64,000 bases of DNA from Bradyrhizobium sp. 1. Lineage in GTDB: Bacteria; Pseudomonadota; Alphaproteobacteria; Rhizobiales; Xanthobacteraceae. The DNA lies in contig NZ_JADPJH010000022.1 in the NCBI RefSeq assembly GCF_023073315.1, positions 171,218 through 235,217 of the forward strand, in the 5' to 3' direction. The position numbers and the translations under genes are program-made. This document shows positions 33,176 through 42,197 of the stretch, one piece after another (position 1 is the stretch's first letter; each line of letters begins with the position of its first letter). The notes under the pieces are model-generated. The model searched no databases and was not told where the DNA came from. It was given only the letters and a program-made list of their open reading frames with translations.

Positions 33176-34243
33176 ATGACACTCCAGACCCGCATTCCCC
33201 CGCTCCATCAGCCGACGAATGTGCTGATCGCCGGTGGCGCCGGCTTCATCGGCTCTCATCTCTGCGACGCGCTTCTCCAACGCGGTAACAAGGTGATCTG
33301 CCTCGACAACCTGTTCACGGGCAAAATCGACAACATCAGGCCGCTGCTGAACCATCCGAATTTCCGCTTTATCGAGCATGATGTGCGCGAGGAGATCGAG
33401 ATCGGCGGCGAGATCAACCGTATCTACAGCCTGGCCTGCCCTGCCTCGCCCCGGCACTACCAGAAGGATCCGGTCGGCACGATGAAGACGTGCGTACTCG
33501 GCACCATCAACCTGCTCGAACTCGCGTCCCGGAAAGGCGCCCGCGTCTTGCAAGCTTCCACGAGCGAGGTCTACGGCGATCCGGAGGTGCATCCACAGCC
33601 GGAATCCTATCTCGGAAACGTCGACCCGACCGGACCGCGGGCCTGCTACGACGAGGGCAAGCGCGCCGCCGAGACGCTGATGTTCGACTACCACCGCACG
33701 TACGGGACTGAGATCAAGGTCGCGCGCATCTTCAACACCTATGGCCCGCGCATGCTGGAGAACGACGGCCGTGTCGTCTCGAATTTCATCGTGCAGGCGC
33801 TCCGGGGCAAGCCGATCACGATATACGGCGGCGGCACGCAAACGAGGAGCTTCTGCTTCGTCGACGATCTCGTGCGGGGCCTCCAGCTGCTGATGGAGAG
33901 TCCAGTCTCGGTGACCGGCCCCTGCAACCTCGGCAATCCGCACGAGATCACCATAGAGGCCATAGCCCGTGAGGTCCTCACCTACACCGAATCGGCCTCG
34001 CCTATCCGCTTCGAGGCGCTGCCGAAGGACGATCCAAAACGCCGCAAGCCGGTGATCGACACCGCCGCGCGGTTATTGGGATGGCGGCCTCGCGTCGCGC
34101 TGCCGGACGGTCTTCAGGCCACGATCGCCTATTTCGCGTTGCGCATTGCGGGTGAGGCACCGACACTGGTGCCGGCTATTGCATCACGTCGGACGGGACA
34201 TTCAGCGCGAAGCCAGTTGAAGGCAACTGATCCAAGCGGATGA
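33176..34243 (+). CDS. UDP-glucuronate decarboxylase (UDP-xylose synthase)
   Basis: 355 residues. Extended SDR with the UXS hallmarks: IAGGAGFIGSHLCDALL, SLACPASPRHYQKDPVGT, STSEVYGDPEVHPQPESYLGNV, catalytic YDEGKRAAE and RIFNTYGPRM, followed by GGGTQTRSFCFVDDLV. It turns UDP-glucuronate into UDP-xylose with bound NAD. No membrane anchor, as in the bacterial type. It is the last gene of the run, so the product likely contains xylose or a xylose-derived pentose. Confidence 0.93.
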   Translation: MTLQTRIPPLHQPTNVLIAGGAGFIGSHLCDALLQRGNKVICLDNLFTGKIDNIRPLLNHPNFRFIEHDVREEIEIGGEINRIYSLACPASPRHYQKDPVGTMKTCVLGTINLLELASRKGARVLQASTSEVYGDPEVHPQPESYLGNVDPTGPRACYDEGKRAAETLMFDYHRTYGTEIKVARIFNTYGPRMLENDGRVVSNFIVQALRGKPITIYGGGTQTRSFCFVDDLVRGLQLLMESPVSVTGPCNLGNPHEITIEAIAREVLTYTESASPIRFEALPKDDPKRRKPVIDTAARLLGWRPRVALPDGLQATIAYFALRIAGEAPTLVPAIASRRTGHSARSQLKATDPSG

Positions 34244-34581
34244 CGTCGTGTCGACAGAGCACCGGCGATACGACCACACCTTCGGTAGACGCAATGAAGC
34301 CATCGCTCAATCCTTTCGATCAACTTCAAAAGCACTGCGCACAGCGACCGCACACCAGTCAACGATTGATTGTGCTTGATCTCCCGGTGCACAGGCCGCG
34401 CGCACGCTACCTCTAACCGACTGGAATCCTGAACCCTCGCTGCAATCCATCATTCGACAAGCCGCCGCGCCCACTCGTTGCCTGCCATCCGCCGACAGTC
34501 AGTCAGGCCTCACTCACACAACGAACTGCTGAGGTGTCGCGCGACGCCGCTCTTTATCGGGCGCTGTTGGCCGTCGTTCTG
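34244..34581. other. Non-coding stretch after the cluster
   Basis: About 340 bp without a credible gene on either strand. I see no conserved motif in it. It ends at the terminator hairpin. Confidence 0.6.
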
Positions 34582-34623
34582 AAAAAAGACCGTTTGAAAA
34601 ATCAAGTTCTCAAACGGTTTTTG
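34582..34623. terminator. Bidirectional rho-independent terminator
   Basis: ACCGTTTGA (34589-34597) and TCAAACGGT (34610-34618) form a 9 bp stem. A-tract on the left (34582-34587) and T-tract on the right (34618-34622) allow termination both of plus-strand transcription from the cluster and of the minus-strand tRNA gene. Confidence 0.8.
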
Positions 34624-34640
34624 CCGCTAAGGCCTTGATA

Positions 34641-34716
<76 letters not shown>

Positions 34717-34805
34717 GAAAGGCGGTCAATGCCTTGCGAGGCCGGTCGTTTAGCAAAGCGATCCGGGTCTGGCAAGCGATGCGGTGAAGGTTTTTCCACC
34801 ATCCC

Positions 34806-34839
34806 CAAAAAGCGAAAAGCCGCTGGATTCCAGCGGCTT
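34806..34839 (-). terminator. Rho-independent terminator of the LTXXQ protein gene
   Basis: AAGCCGCTGGA (34817-34827) and TCCAGCGGCTT (34829-34839) make an 11 bp perfect stem. On the minus strand it is followed by TTTTCGCTTTTTGG. Confidence 0.8.
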
Positions 34840-34885
34840 CGCCAAGGTTAATCTCGGGGTTAAGTCCCGCAAAAACCCTGATCGC

Positions 34886-35482
34886 TCAGAGCCGGCCCTC
34901 GCGATCCCGGTCCGGGCCGCCATCGCGGTCGAAACGGTCACCATGGAAGCGGTCCATGCCGCGCTCCATCATGCGGTCCATACCGCGTTCCATGAAGTGC
35001 CGGGGCGGGCCATCCTCGCCGCCACCGAACGGGCCGCGATGGCGGGTCAGCGCGGCAAGGCGCCGCTTCTGGCCCTCGTCCAGGGTCTTGTAGAGCGGAT
35101 CGGCGGCATCGGCGATCTTCTTCAGGGCCACGGAGGTGGCGCCCATGTCATCGGCGCGCTCGCGCAGACGGGCGACCGGATCCTCCGGCTTGTCCGCAGC
35201 GCCGGGGCCGGCATTCATCCGCGCATTGGCGCGGTCGATGCGCAGCTTGGCGAAGTCGCGCACGGCGGCCTCGACCGGCGGCCACAGCTTCTCCTGGTCG
35301 GCATTGAGCTTGAGCCCGGCATGGACCGCGGCGATCCGCGCGTCGACGAAGGCGGCGCGGTCTTCAGGGTTCATGCGGATGTGGTGGAAGTGCTCCATCC
35401 ACGGGCGATGATATTGGGCATAGACCGCGCCCGAGCCGGCGATGCTGAGCACGGCGATAGCGGCGATGGTGAACTTCCTCAT
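34886..35482 (-). CDS. Exported Spy/CpxP-like LTXXQ-motif protein
   Basis: 198 residues from ATG 35482, with AGGAGGT 5 bp upstream; the frame is open further upstream but has no such signal. Signal peptide MRKFTIAAIAVLSIAGSGAVYAQ. Helical body with the LKLNADQEKLWPPVEAAVRDFAKLR repeat typical of periplasmic LTXXQ proteins and a charged, Asp/Arg/Met-rich tail (MERGMDRMMERGMDR) with likely metal or unfolded-protein contacts. Family members are periplasmic chaperones or stress sensors. Monocistronic, with its own terminator. Confidence 0.82.
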   Translation of the reverse strand: MRKFTIAAIAVLSIAGSGAVYAQYHRPWMEHFHHIRMNPEDRAAFVDARIAAVHAGLKLNADQEKLWPPVEAAVRDFAKLRIDRANARMNAGPGAADKPEDPVARLRERADDMGATSVALKKIADAADPLYKTLDEGQKRRLAALTRHRGPFGGGEDGPPRHFMERGMDRMMERGMDRFHGDRFDRDGGPDRDREGRL

Positions 35483-35625
35483 AAGTACCTCCTCTGGAAG
35501 GATGGCGGTGAAGATGAGCGCCAAGCGGCTTACGCGCAACTTACAACTTGGACAGGGAAGCCGTTCTTGCAGAGATGTAACTGCCGTGAATGTCTGTTCA
35601 GATGCATACTGAAATGATTTGCAAC

Positions 35626-35658
35626 AAAAAGGGCTTCCGTGCCGACACGGAAGCCCTT
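35626..35658 (-). terminator. Rho-independent terminator of the dctP-like gene
   Basis: AAGGGCTTCCGTG (35629-35641) and CACGGAAGCCCTT (35646-35658), a perfect 13 bp stem with a 4-base loop. Read on the minus strand it ends in TTTTTG. Confidence 0.88.
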
Positions 35659-35709
35659 TGTTCATGCATTATTTATCCATGTACGACGTGAGCTCGTTCG
35701 TCGTGCTCC

Positions 35710-36711
35710 TCAGTTCGTCGTGCTCTTGGCTTCCTTCTGGAACTCGTCGATCAGCGGCTGGCCGACGCGGCTTGCGGCGTCCTTGTAGACCGGCTCCATC
35801 GCCTTGCGCAGCGCCTCGTCCTGCTCGGCCGTGAGCTTGATGATCTCGCTCTTGCCGCCCTTCTTGATCTCGGCGAGCGCGTCGTCGTTTTCCTTCTGCG
35901 ACTGCGCGTTGTTGAAGTCGGTCGCTTCCTTCATCGCCTTCGAGAGCTGGTCGCGGATGTCGGCCGGCAGGTCGTCCCAGAACTTCTTGTTCACGATCAC
36001 GACGTAGCCGATGTAGCCGTGATTGGTCTCGGTGATGTACTTCTGCACCTCGTGCATCTTCTGCGTATAGATGTTCGACCAGGTGTTCTCCTGCCCGTCG
36101 ACCACGCCGGTCTGGAGCGCCTGGTAGACTTCCGAGAACGCCATCACCTGCGGCAGCGAGCCGAGCGCCTTGAACTGGGCCTGGAGCACGCGCGAGGACT
36201 GGATGCGGAACTTGACGCCCTGATAGTCGGCCGGCGTGATGAGCTTCTTGTTGGCGCTCATCTGCTTGAAGCCGTTGTCCCAATAGGCAAGGCCGGTGAT
36301 CCCCTTGGGTTCGAGCAGCTTCAGAAGCCTTGCGCCGAGCGGACCTTCCGTCACCTTCCGCAGCGTCTTCAGATCAGGAAGGATGTAGGGCAGATCGAAC
36401 ACCTCGAACTCGCGGATGCCGAGCGGGCCGAATTTGGAGTTGGACGGCGCCAGCATCTGCACGCTGCCGAGCTGGAGCGCCTCGAGCTCTTCCTTGTCCT
36501 TGTACAGCGTCGAGTTCGGGTAGACCTCGATCTTGACCTTGCCGCCGGTGTACTTCTCGGCGAGCTCCTTGAACTTCTCGGATGCCTTGCCCTTCGGCGT
36601 GTCGGTGGCGACGACATGGCTGAACTTGATGATGATGGGCGATTGGGCCGATGCCGGCCCGGTGAGCGCCAGAGCCGCAATCGATGCCGCAGCCAAAATC
36701 AGTTTTCGCAT
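35710..36711 (-). CDS. TRAP transporter substrate-binding protein DctP family
   Basis: 333 residues from ATG 36711, preceded by GGGAGAAAG. Signal peptide MRKLILAAASIAALALTGPASAQ. DctP fold: IIIKFSHVVATDTPKGKASEKFKELAEKYTGGKVKIEVYPNSTLY, RIQSSRVLQAQFKALGSLPQVMAFSEVYQALQTGVVDGQENTWSN with the conserved Arg that binds carboxylates and the GQEN loop. It binds C4-dicarboxylates or similar acids in the periplasm. No DctQ/DctM membrane subunits lie nearby, so they must be encoded elsewhere. Its own terminator follows. Confidence 0.92.
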   Translation of the reverse strand: MRKLILAAASIAALALTGPASAQSPIIIKFSHVVATDTPKGKASEKFKELAEKYTGGKVKIEVYPNSTLYKDKEELEALQLGSVQMLAPSNSKFGPLGIREFEVFDLPYILPDLKTLRKVTEGPLGARLLKLLEPKGITGLAYWDNGFKQMSANKKLITPADYQGVKFRIQSSRVLQAQFKALGSLPQVMAFSEVYQALQTGVVDGQENTWSNIYTQKMHEVQKYITETNHGYIGYVVIVNKKFWDDLPADIRDQLSKAMKEATDFNNAQSQKENDDALAEIKKGGKSEIIKLTAEQDEALRKAMEPVYKDAASRVGQPLIDEFQKEAKSTTN

Positions 36712-36877
36712 GCTTTCTCCCGTACGTTTTTGTGGGGCGTGGACCGCCGGCCCCAAACCTTAAATTCTTGGAAGGCAGCATTATAGGGAAGCAGGCTGAG
36801 GCGCCATTGCCCCTTAGCAGGGGTCACCTTGCAAAAATGCGGTATCCGGCAGGAAACGCCCGCGTCGGCGATCAATG

Positions 36878-36903
36878 AAAAACGCGGCGCCGAGGGCGCC
36901 GCG
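36878..36903 (-). terminator. Rho-independent terminator of leuA
   Basis: CGCGGCGCC (36883-36891) and GGCGCCGCG (36895-36903) form a 9 bp stem with a 3-base loop. On the minus strand it is followed by TTTTTCAT, 30 bp after the leuA stop. Confidence 0.85.
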
Positions 36904-36932
36904 TCTCCACCGATTCATCCGGAGCATAAACG

Positions 36933-38495
<1,563 letters not shown>

Positions 38496-38532
38496 GACAA
38501 ATTTCCTTTTGAGCTTTTGCGCCGTCAGTGGT

Positions 38533-38609
38533 CTGGGCGCTTGAGGTGTCCGGTGATCTCGACCAACCCCTGAGCGCCCAGGCGCATGCGCCCAGCCGGC
38601 CCTCAGGGG
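38533..38609 (-). promoter_or_regulatory. leuA leader with mutually exclusive hairpins (attenuator)
   Basis: On the minus strand three segments occur in order: CCCCTGAG (38609-38602), CTGGGCGCTCAGGGG (38581-38567) and AGCGCCCAG (38541-38533). The middle one can pair either with the first (8 bp, around an inner GGCGCATGCGCC palindrome) or with the third (9 bp). This is the geometry of attenuation. No U-tract follows, so the outcome may be translational or pause-based. It lies directly after the Leu/Ile codon run and 38 bp before leuA. Confidence 0.65.
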
Positions 38610-38704
38610 CAGCTAAGAAGGAGCTCGCCAATAATAAGAAGGAGCTCGCCAATAATAAGGGTGAGCAGGGACGCGGCCGGGATCGTGGCGGCGGCCAGAG
38701 CCAC
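38603..38704 (-). CDS. Candidate leucine leader peptide for leuA
   Basis: A 33-codon frame on the minus strand starting with GTG 38704 right behind GGGGGAG and ending at TGA 38603, inside the first attenuator arm. It contains (IIGELLL) twice plus further Leu codons, mostly CTC and CTT. The other frame reads (LLLASSF) twice with TTA/TTG codons, very rare in this GC-rich DNA, but it has no stop before leuA. Which frame is used is uncertain: the GTG is too close to the SD, so the start may differ. Confidence 0.45.
   Translation of the reverse strand: MALAAATIPAASLLTLIIGELLLIIGELLLSCP
38615..38656. repeat. 21 bp tandem duplication in the leuA leader
   Basis: AAGAAGGAGCTCGCCAATAAT occurs twice in a row (38615-38635, 38636-38656) without change. 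It doubles the control-codon segment of the leader and keeps frame, since 21 is a multiple of 3. Confidence 0.95.
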
Positions 38705-38889
38705 CTCCCCCGAAATCCCATCAATTTGGCCGCGAATCAGCATTGCCAGACCCTGTTGAGCCCTCAAATCCTCGGCGAAAACCGTTGACGGTTGGTTGCC
38801 GGGAGGCTCGATAAGCCCGTTTCTAGACGAGAAACGGGCGCAACTGCAACGTCAAAAGATGGTCAGCGGGGCTGACCTGGTTGGAGACG

Positions 38890-39132
38890 CTACCCAGCGC
38901 GGCGGGCGCGGGCCCGGCTCTCCCAGCGGTCGAGCATCTGGCCCAGCTCGCCCGTGGCTGGAGGCGCCACCTCATTGGTGTTGGCGGGCGAATTGGCGCT
39001 CAGCCAATGCGGCTGCGCGTAGCCGCGCATGCGGCGTGCTTCAGCACGGCGTTGGCGGGAGATGTGGTCGCGTGTGAAATAGCCGGCCGCGAACGCGATC
39101 CCGAGCAACGCGATCAATATGAAGCCACCCAC
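38890..39132 (-). CDS. Small single-pass membrane protein, unknown function
   Basis: 80 residues from GTG 39132 with GGAG 6 bp upstream; a longer frame to 39252 has no such signal. One transmembrane helix (GGFILIALLGIAFAAGYF) is followed by a basic cytoplasmic tail (RDHISRQRRAEARRMRG) and a C-terminal helical ELGQMLDRWESRARARR. No family recognised. The gap between it and leuA holds the leuA leader. Confidence 0.45.
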   Translation of the reverse strand: MGGFILIALLGIAFAAGYFTRDHISRQRRAEARRMRGYAQPHWLSANSPANTNEVAPPATGELGQMLDRWESRARARRAG

Positions 39133-39212
39133 ACTCAACTCCGACTTTGTCCCGGGAGAGTTTGTGCGCAGCAATGAGGGCGCGGTCAAGGCATGACATG
39201 CGCCGCCATTCT

Positions 39213-39238
39213 GACGCGAACGAACAGTCGTTCGCGTC
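39213..39238. promoter_or_regulatory. Perfect 11 bp inverted repeat, operator-like
   Basis: GACGCGAACGA (39213-39223) and TCGTTCGCGTC (39228-39238) with a 4 bp spacer. It lies in the divergent gap between the small membrane protein and the gluconolactonase-like gene, has no T-tract and resembles TetR-type operators. No regulator gene is adjacent. Confidence 0.5.
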
Positions 39239-39423
39239 CGTGGAACTGCCATGCGCAGGTTCCGGAGCGTCGTTTGCGACGGAGCTGCGTCGAATTCGCG
39301 ACATCATTTCGGCATCGCTCAAAGGATGCGAATCCACCGCTCGCAACTCGTCGCGGACCGGACTAACCTCCACGGCTGCTGAGCCGGATCAACCGGCTGG
39401 CCGAACATGACCGGGAGGACGCG

Positions 39424-40656
39424 ATGACACGCCAACAGGCTCGTGACCACGAGCCGCGTGACCAGGATGCTGCGCTTTCACGACGAACACTGGTCCGGGG
39501 GCTCGCGCTCGGCGCCGCCGCCACGATGGCCGGCCCCGCGCTGGCCCAGACCGGACCTGCCGCGCCGCCGACGACGATCACCACCCCGCCGCGCGATTTC
39601 GGCCCGAACGGCGCGCCGACGACCTATTTCTGGGACCCCGACATCATCGCGGTCGATCCGTCCTTCAACGATCTCGCGCAGCCCAACACCGCGATCAAGC
39701 GCCTGCACACCGGGCTGTTGTGGGCCGAAGGCCCGGCGTGGAGCGCGCAAGGCCGCTATCTGCTCTGGAGCGACATCCCGAACAACCGGCAGCTGCGCTG
39801 GAGCGAGGACGACGGCCGCGTCAGCGTGTTCCGCTCACCCTCCAACAATTCCAACGGCAATTCGTTCGACTTCCAGGGCCGCCAGCTCTCCTGCGAGCAC
39901 CTGACACGGCGGGTGACGCGCTATGAGCATGACGGCACCGCCACGGTGCTCGCGGATTCCTATCAGGGCAAGCGGCTGAACTCGCCGAACGACATCGCAG
40001 CCCATCCCGACGGAAGCTACTGGTTCACCGATCCGCCCTATGGCGGCCAGCTCTATGAAGGCGAGCCCGACGGGCCGGGCGGCCCGAGCAATGCGGGCGG
40101 CAAGCTCAATCCGCGGATCGGACAGCCGGCCGGCTTCGCACCGGGCAAGCGCGAGCTGCCGACCAATTGCTATCGCATCGATCCCTCAGGCCGCGTCGAT
40201 CTCGTCGTCACCGAAGAGCAGGTGCCCGATCCCAACGGCCTGTGCTTCTCGCCCGACTTCAAGAAGCTCTACGTCGTCTCGACCGGCAAGGGACCGGGTG
40301 ACACCGGCGCCGGCGGCAATGGCGAGATCTTTGTGTTCGACGTCGGCACGGACAACAAGCTCACCAACCCTAAGCGCTTCTCGGACTGCACGATCGACGG
40401 CGTGAAATGCGGACCGGACGGCGTGCGCTGCGACGTCAACGGCAATGTCTGGGCCTCCAGCAATGCCGGACGCGCGGTAGGCTATAGCGGCGTCACCACA
40501 TGGTCGCCGGAGGGCAAGCTGCTGGGCCGCATCCGCCTGCCGGAGGTCTGCGGCAACATCTGCTTCGGCGGCCCCAAGCGCAACCGCCTGTTCATGGCCG
40601 CGAGCCAGTCGCTCTACGCGGTTTACACAGCGACACAGGGCGCAGGACCAGGCTGA
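39424..40656 (+). CDS. Tat-exported SMP-30/gluconolactonase/LRE-like protein
   Basis: 410 residues. Twin-arginine signal SRRTLVRGLALGAAATMAGPALAQ, so exported folded. The beta-propeller carries LLWAEGPAWSAQGRYLLWSDIPNN, LNSPNDIAAHPDGSYWFTDPPYG and DPNGLCFSPDFKKLYVVSTG, the metal-site blocks of SMP-30/gluconolactonase enzymes (Glu, Asn, Asp ligands). They hydrolyse sugar lactones, which fits a periplasm with PQQ sugar oxidation upstream in the window. Monocistronic with a terminator after it. Confidence 0.9.
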   Translation: MTRQQARDHEPRDQDAALSRRTLVRGLALGAAATMAGPALAQTGPAAPPTTITTPPRDFGPNGAPTTYFWDPDIIAVDPSFNDLAQPNTAIKRLHTGLLWAEGPAWSAQGRYLLWSDIPNNRQLRWSEDDGRVSVFRSPSNNSNGNSFDFQGRQLSCEHLTRRVTRYEHDGTATVLADSYQGKRLNSPNDIAAHPDGSYWFTDPPYGGQLYEGEPDGPGGPSNAGGKLNPRIGQPAGFAPGKRELPTNCYRIDPSGRVDLVVTEEQVPDPNGLCFSPDFKKLYVVSTGKGPGDTGAGGNGEIFVFDVGTDNKLTNPKRFSDCTIDGVKCGPDGVRCDVNGNVWASSNAGRAVGYSGVTTWSPEGKLLGRIRLPEVCGNICFGGPKRNRLFMAASQSLYAVYTATQGAGPG

Positions 40657-40683
40657 GCAGGCCCGAGCTTCTAATTGCGACAA

Positions 40684-40719
40684 GGCGCCGGCGTCCCTCG
40701 CCGGCGCCGTTTTGTTTTT
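40684..40719 (+). terminator. Rho-independent terminator
   Basis: GGCGCCGGCG (40684-40693) and CGCCGGCGCC (40699-40708), followed by GTTTTGTTTTT. It ends the gluconolactonase-like gene 28 bp after its stop. Confidence 0.9.
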
Positions 40720-40789
40720 GGTCGCCTTCCCGATGCGCGAGCCGAAGCAACGGAGGTGACTTCCTGCCGGAGCGCGTGATAATTGAACC

Positions 40790-41905
40790 ATGGCAGACAA
40801 AATTCGCGTCGTTGTTCTCTATGGCGGCAGGTCCGGTGAGCATGAGGTCTCGCTGAAATCGGCGGCCTCCGTGCTCCATCATCTCGACCGCACCCGCTTC
40901 GAGGTGATCCCGGTCTCGATCGACAAGGAGGGCCGGTGGCAATGGAACGATCTTCGCACGCTCGATCAGGCGAACGCGGCATCCTTGCCGATCCTGCCCG
41001 ACGCGCCGGAGATGCGGCTCGCCAGAGGCCCCGACGGACGCGGCGCCCTCATGCCGATCACGCTGGGAGCCCCGATCGAGATCGACGTCGTTTTTCCGGT
41101 TATGCATGGGCCGCTTTGCGAGGACGGCGCCGTGCAGGGCCTGCTGGAACTGGCTGATGTCGCCTATGTGGGATCGGGCGTTCTCGGCTCCGCCGTCAGC
41201 ATGGACAAGGATGTCGCCAAGCGGCTCGCTGAATTCGCCGGCATTCCGATCGCGCCCTACCGCGTGCTCACCCGCAAGGCCTTCGTGCAGGACCGCTCCG
41301 CATCGCTTGCGAAGGCGGTCGAGGGCTTGAGCCTGCCGGTGTTCGTCAAGCCGTGCAACATGGGCTCCAGCGTCGGCATCCACAAGGTGAAAACGTGGGA
41401 CGCGCTTGGCGCTGCGCTCGACGATGCATTTCGCTATGACGTCAAGGTTCTGGTCGAACAGGGCATCGACGCGCGCGAGATCGAGGTCGCGGTGCTCGAG
41501 GGCGAGACGCTGTTCGCGAGCGTCGCCAGCGAGCTGAACCCCAACGCCCATCACGAGTTCTATTCCTACGAGGCCAAATATCTCGATCCCGATGGTGCCC
41601 GGGTCGACCTGCCGGCCAAGCTCGACACGGCAGAAATGGAGCGCGTGCGGTCGCTGGCAACGCAGGTATTCGCGGCGCTCGAATGCAGCGGCTTCGCGCG
41701 CGTCGACTTTTTCCTCGACCGGCAAACCGGCAAATTCTGCTTCAACGAGATCAACACCCTGCCCGGCTTCACCTCAATCAGCATGTACCCGAAGATGATG
41801 GAAGCCTCGGGCGTGCCCTATGCAGAACTGCTGACGCGCCTGGTCGATCAGGCGCTCGACCGGTACCAACAGCGTCATTCCCTCGAACGAGGCTATTCGA
41901 GCTAG
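40790..41905 (+). CDS. ddlA: D-alanine--D-alanine ligase
   Basis: 371 residues; ATP-dependent joining of two D-Ala for peptidoglycan precursors. ATP-grasp motifs: VVLYGGRSGEHEVSLKSA at the start, VFPVMHGPLCEDGAVQGLLELADV, FVKPCNMGSSVGIHKV for ATP, and the metal-ligand end FCFNEINTLPGFTSISMYPKM. The 371-residue length and the N-terminal extension of the substrate domain are those of the DdlA type. It sits alone rather than in the dcw cluster, so it may be a second Ddl. Confidence 0.93.
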   Translation: MADKIRVVVLYGGRSGEHEVSLKSAASVLHHLDRTRFEVIPVSIDKEGRWQWNDLRTLDQANAASLPILPDAPEMRLARGPDGRGALMPITLGAPIEIDVVFPVMHGPLCEDGAVQGLLELADVAYVGSGVLGSAVSMDKDVAKRLAEFAGIPIAPYRVLTRKAFVQDRSASLAKAVEGLSLPVFVKPCNMGSSVGIHKVKTWDALGAALDDAFRYDVKVLVEQGIDAREIEVAVLEGETLFASVASELNPNAHHEFYSYEAKYLDPDGARVDLPAKLDTAEMERVRSLATQVFAALECSGFARVDFFLDRQTGKFCFNEINTLPGFTSISMYPKMMEASGVPYAELLTRLVDQALDRYQQRHSLERGYSS

Positions 41906-42197
41906 GTTTCTTTCCGTCGGAGACAGAGCAAAACCGCACGGCTGGCGCAAGCTCCTCGGCGGCATCACTCTTTCTCGATCGCATTGCGACACGATAGCCA
42001 CGCATGCCCGCCGACGGAATCTGCATGCCTGTGCGTGCGGCCAGTCTTCCGCGCCTCTCCTGCCCACGACTTGCGCAAGCGCTAGACTTTAGTCCGCATC
42101 GTACAATCCTGAATACAGTTTCACTTGCCGAGGATTCTCTCGCCGTTATAGTCCGGCCCAATAGCTCAAAGAAGCTTGGTTCAAGGGAGAGAACAAC
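41906..42197. other. Promoter region of the livK-type operon
   Basis: 292 bp without a gene on either strand. It ends with AGGGAGAG as the ribosome site of the next gene. No sigma or regulator motif stands out; a small inverted repeat (CTCGAA/TTCGAG) overlaps the ddlA stop. Confidence 0.5.

Noticed and set aside
39133..39252. N-terminal extension of the small membrane protein gene to 39252
   Set aside because: No Shine-Dalgarno, basic non-coding-like composition, and the operator-like palindrome lies inside; GTG 39132 with GGAG is better.
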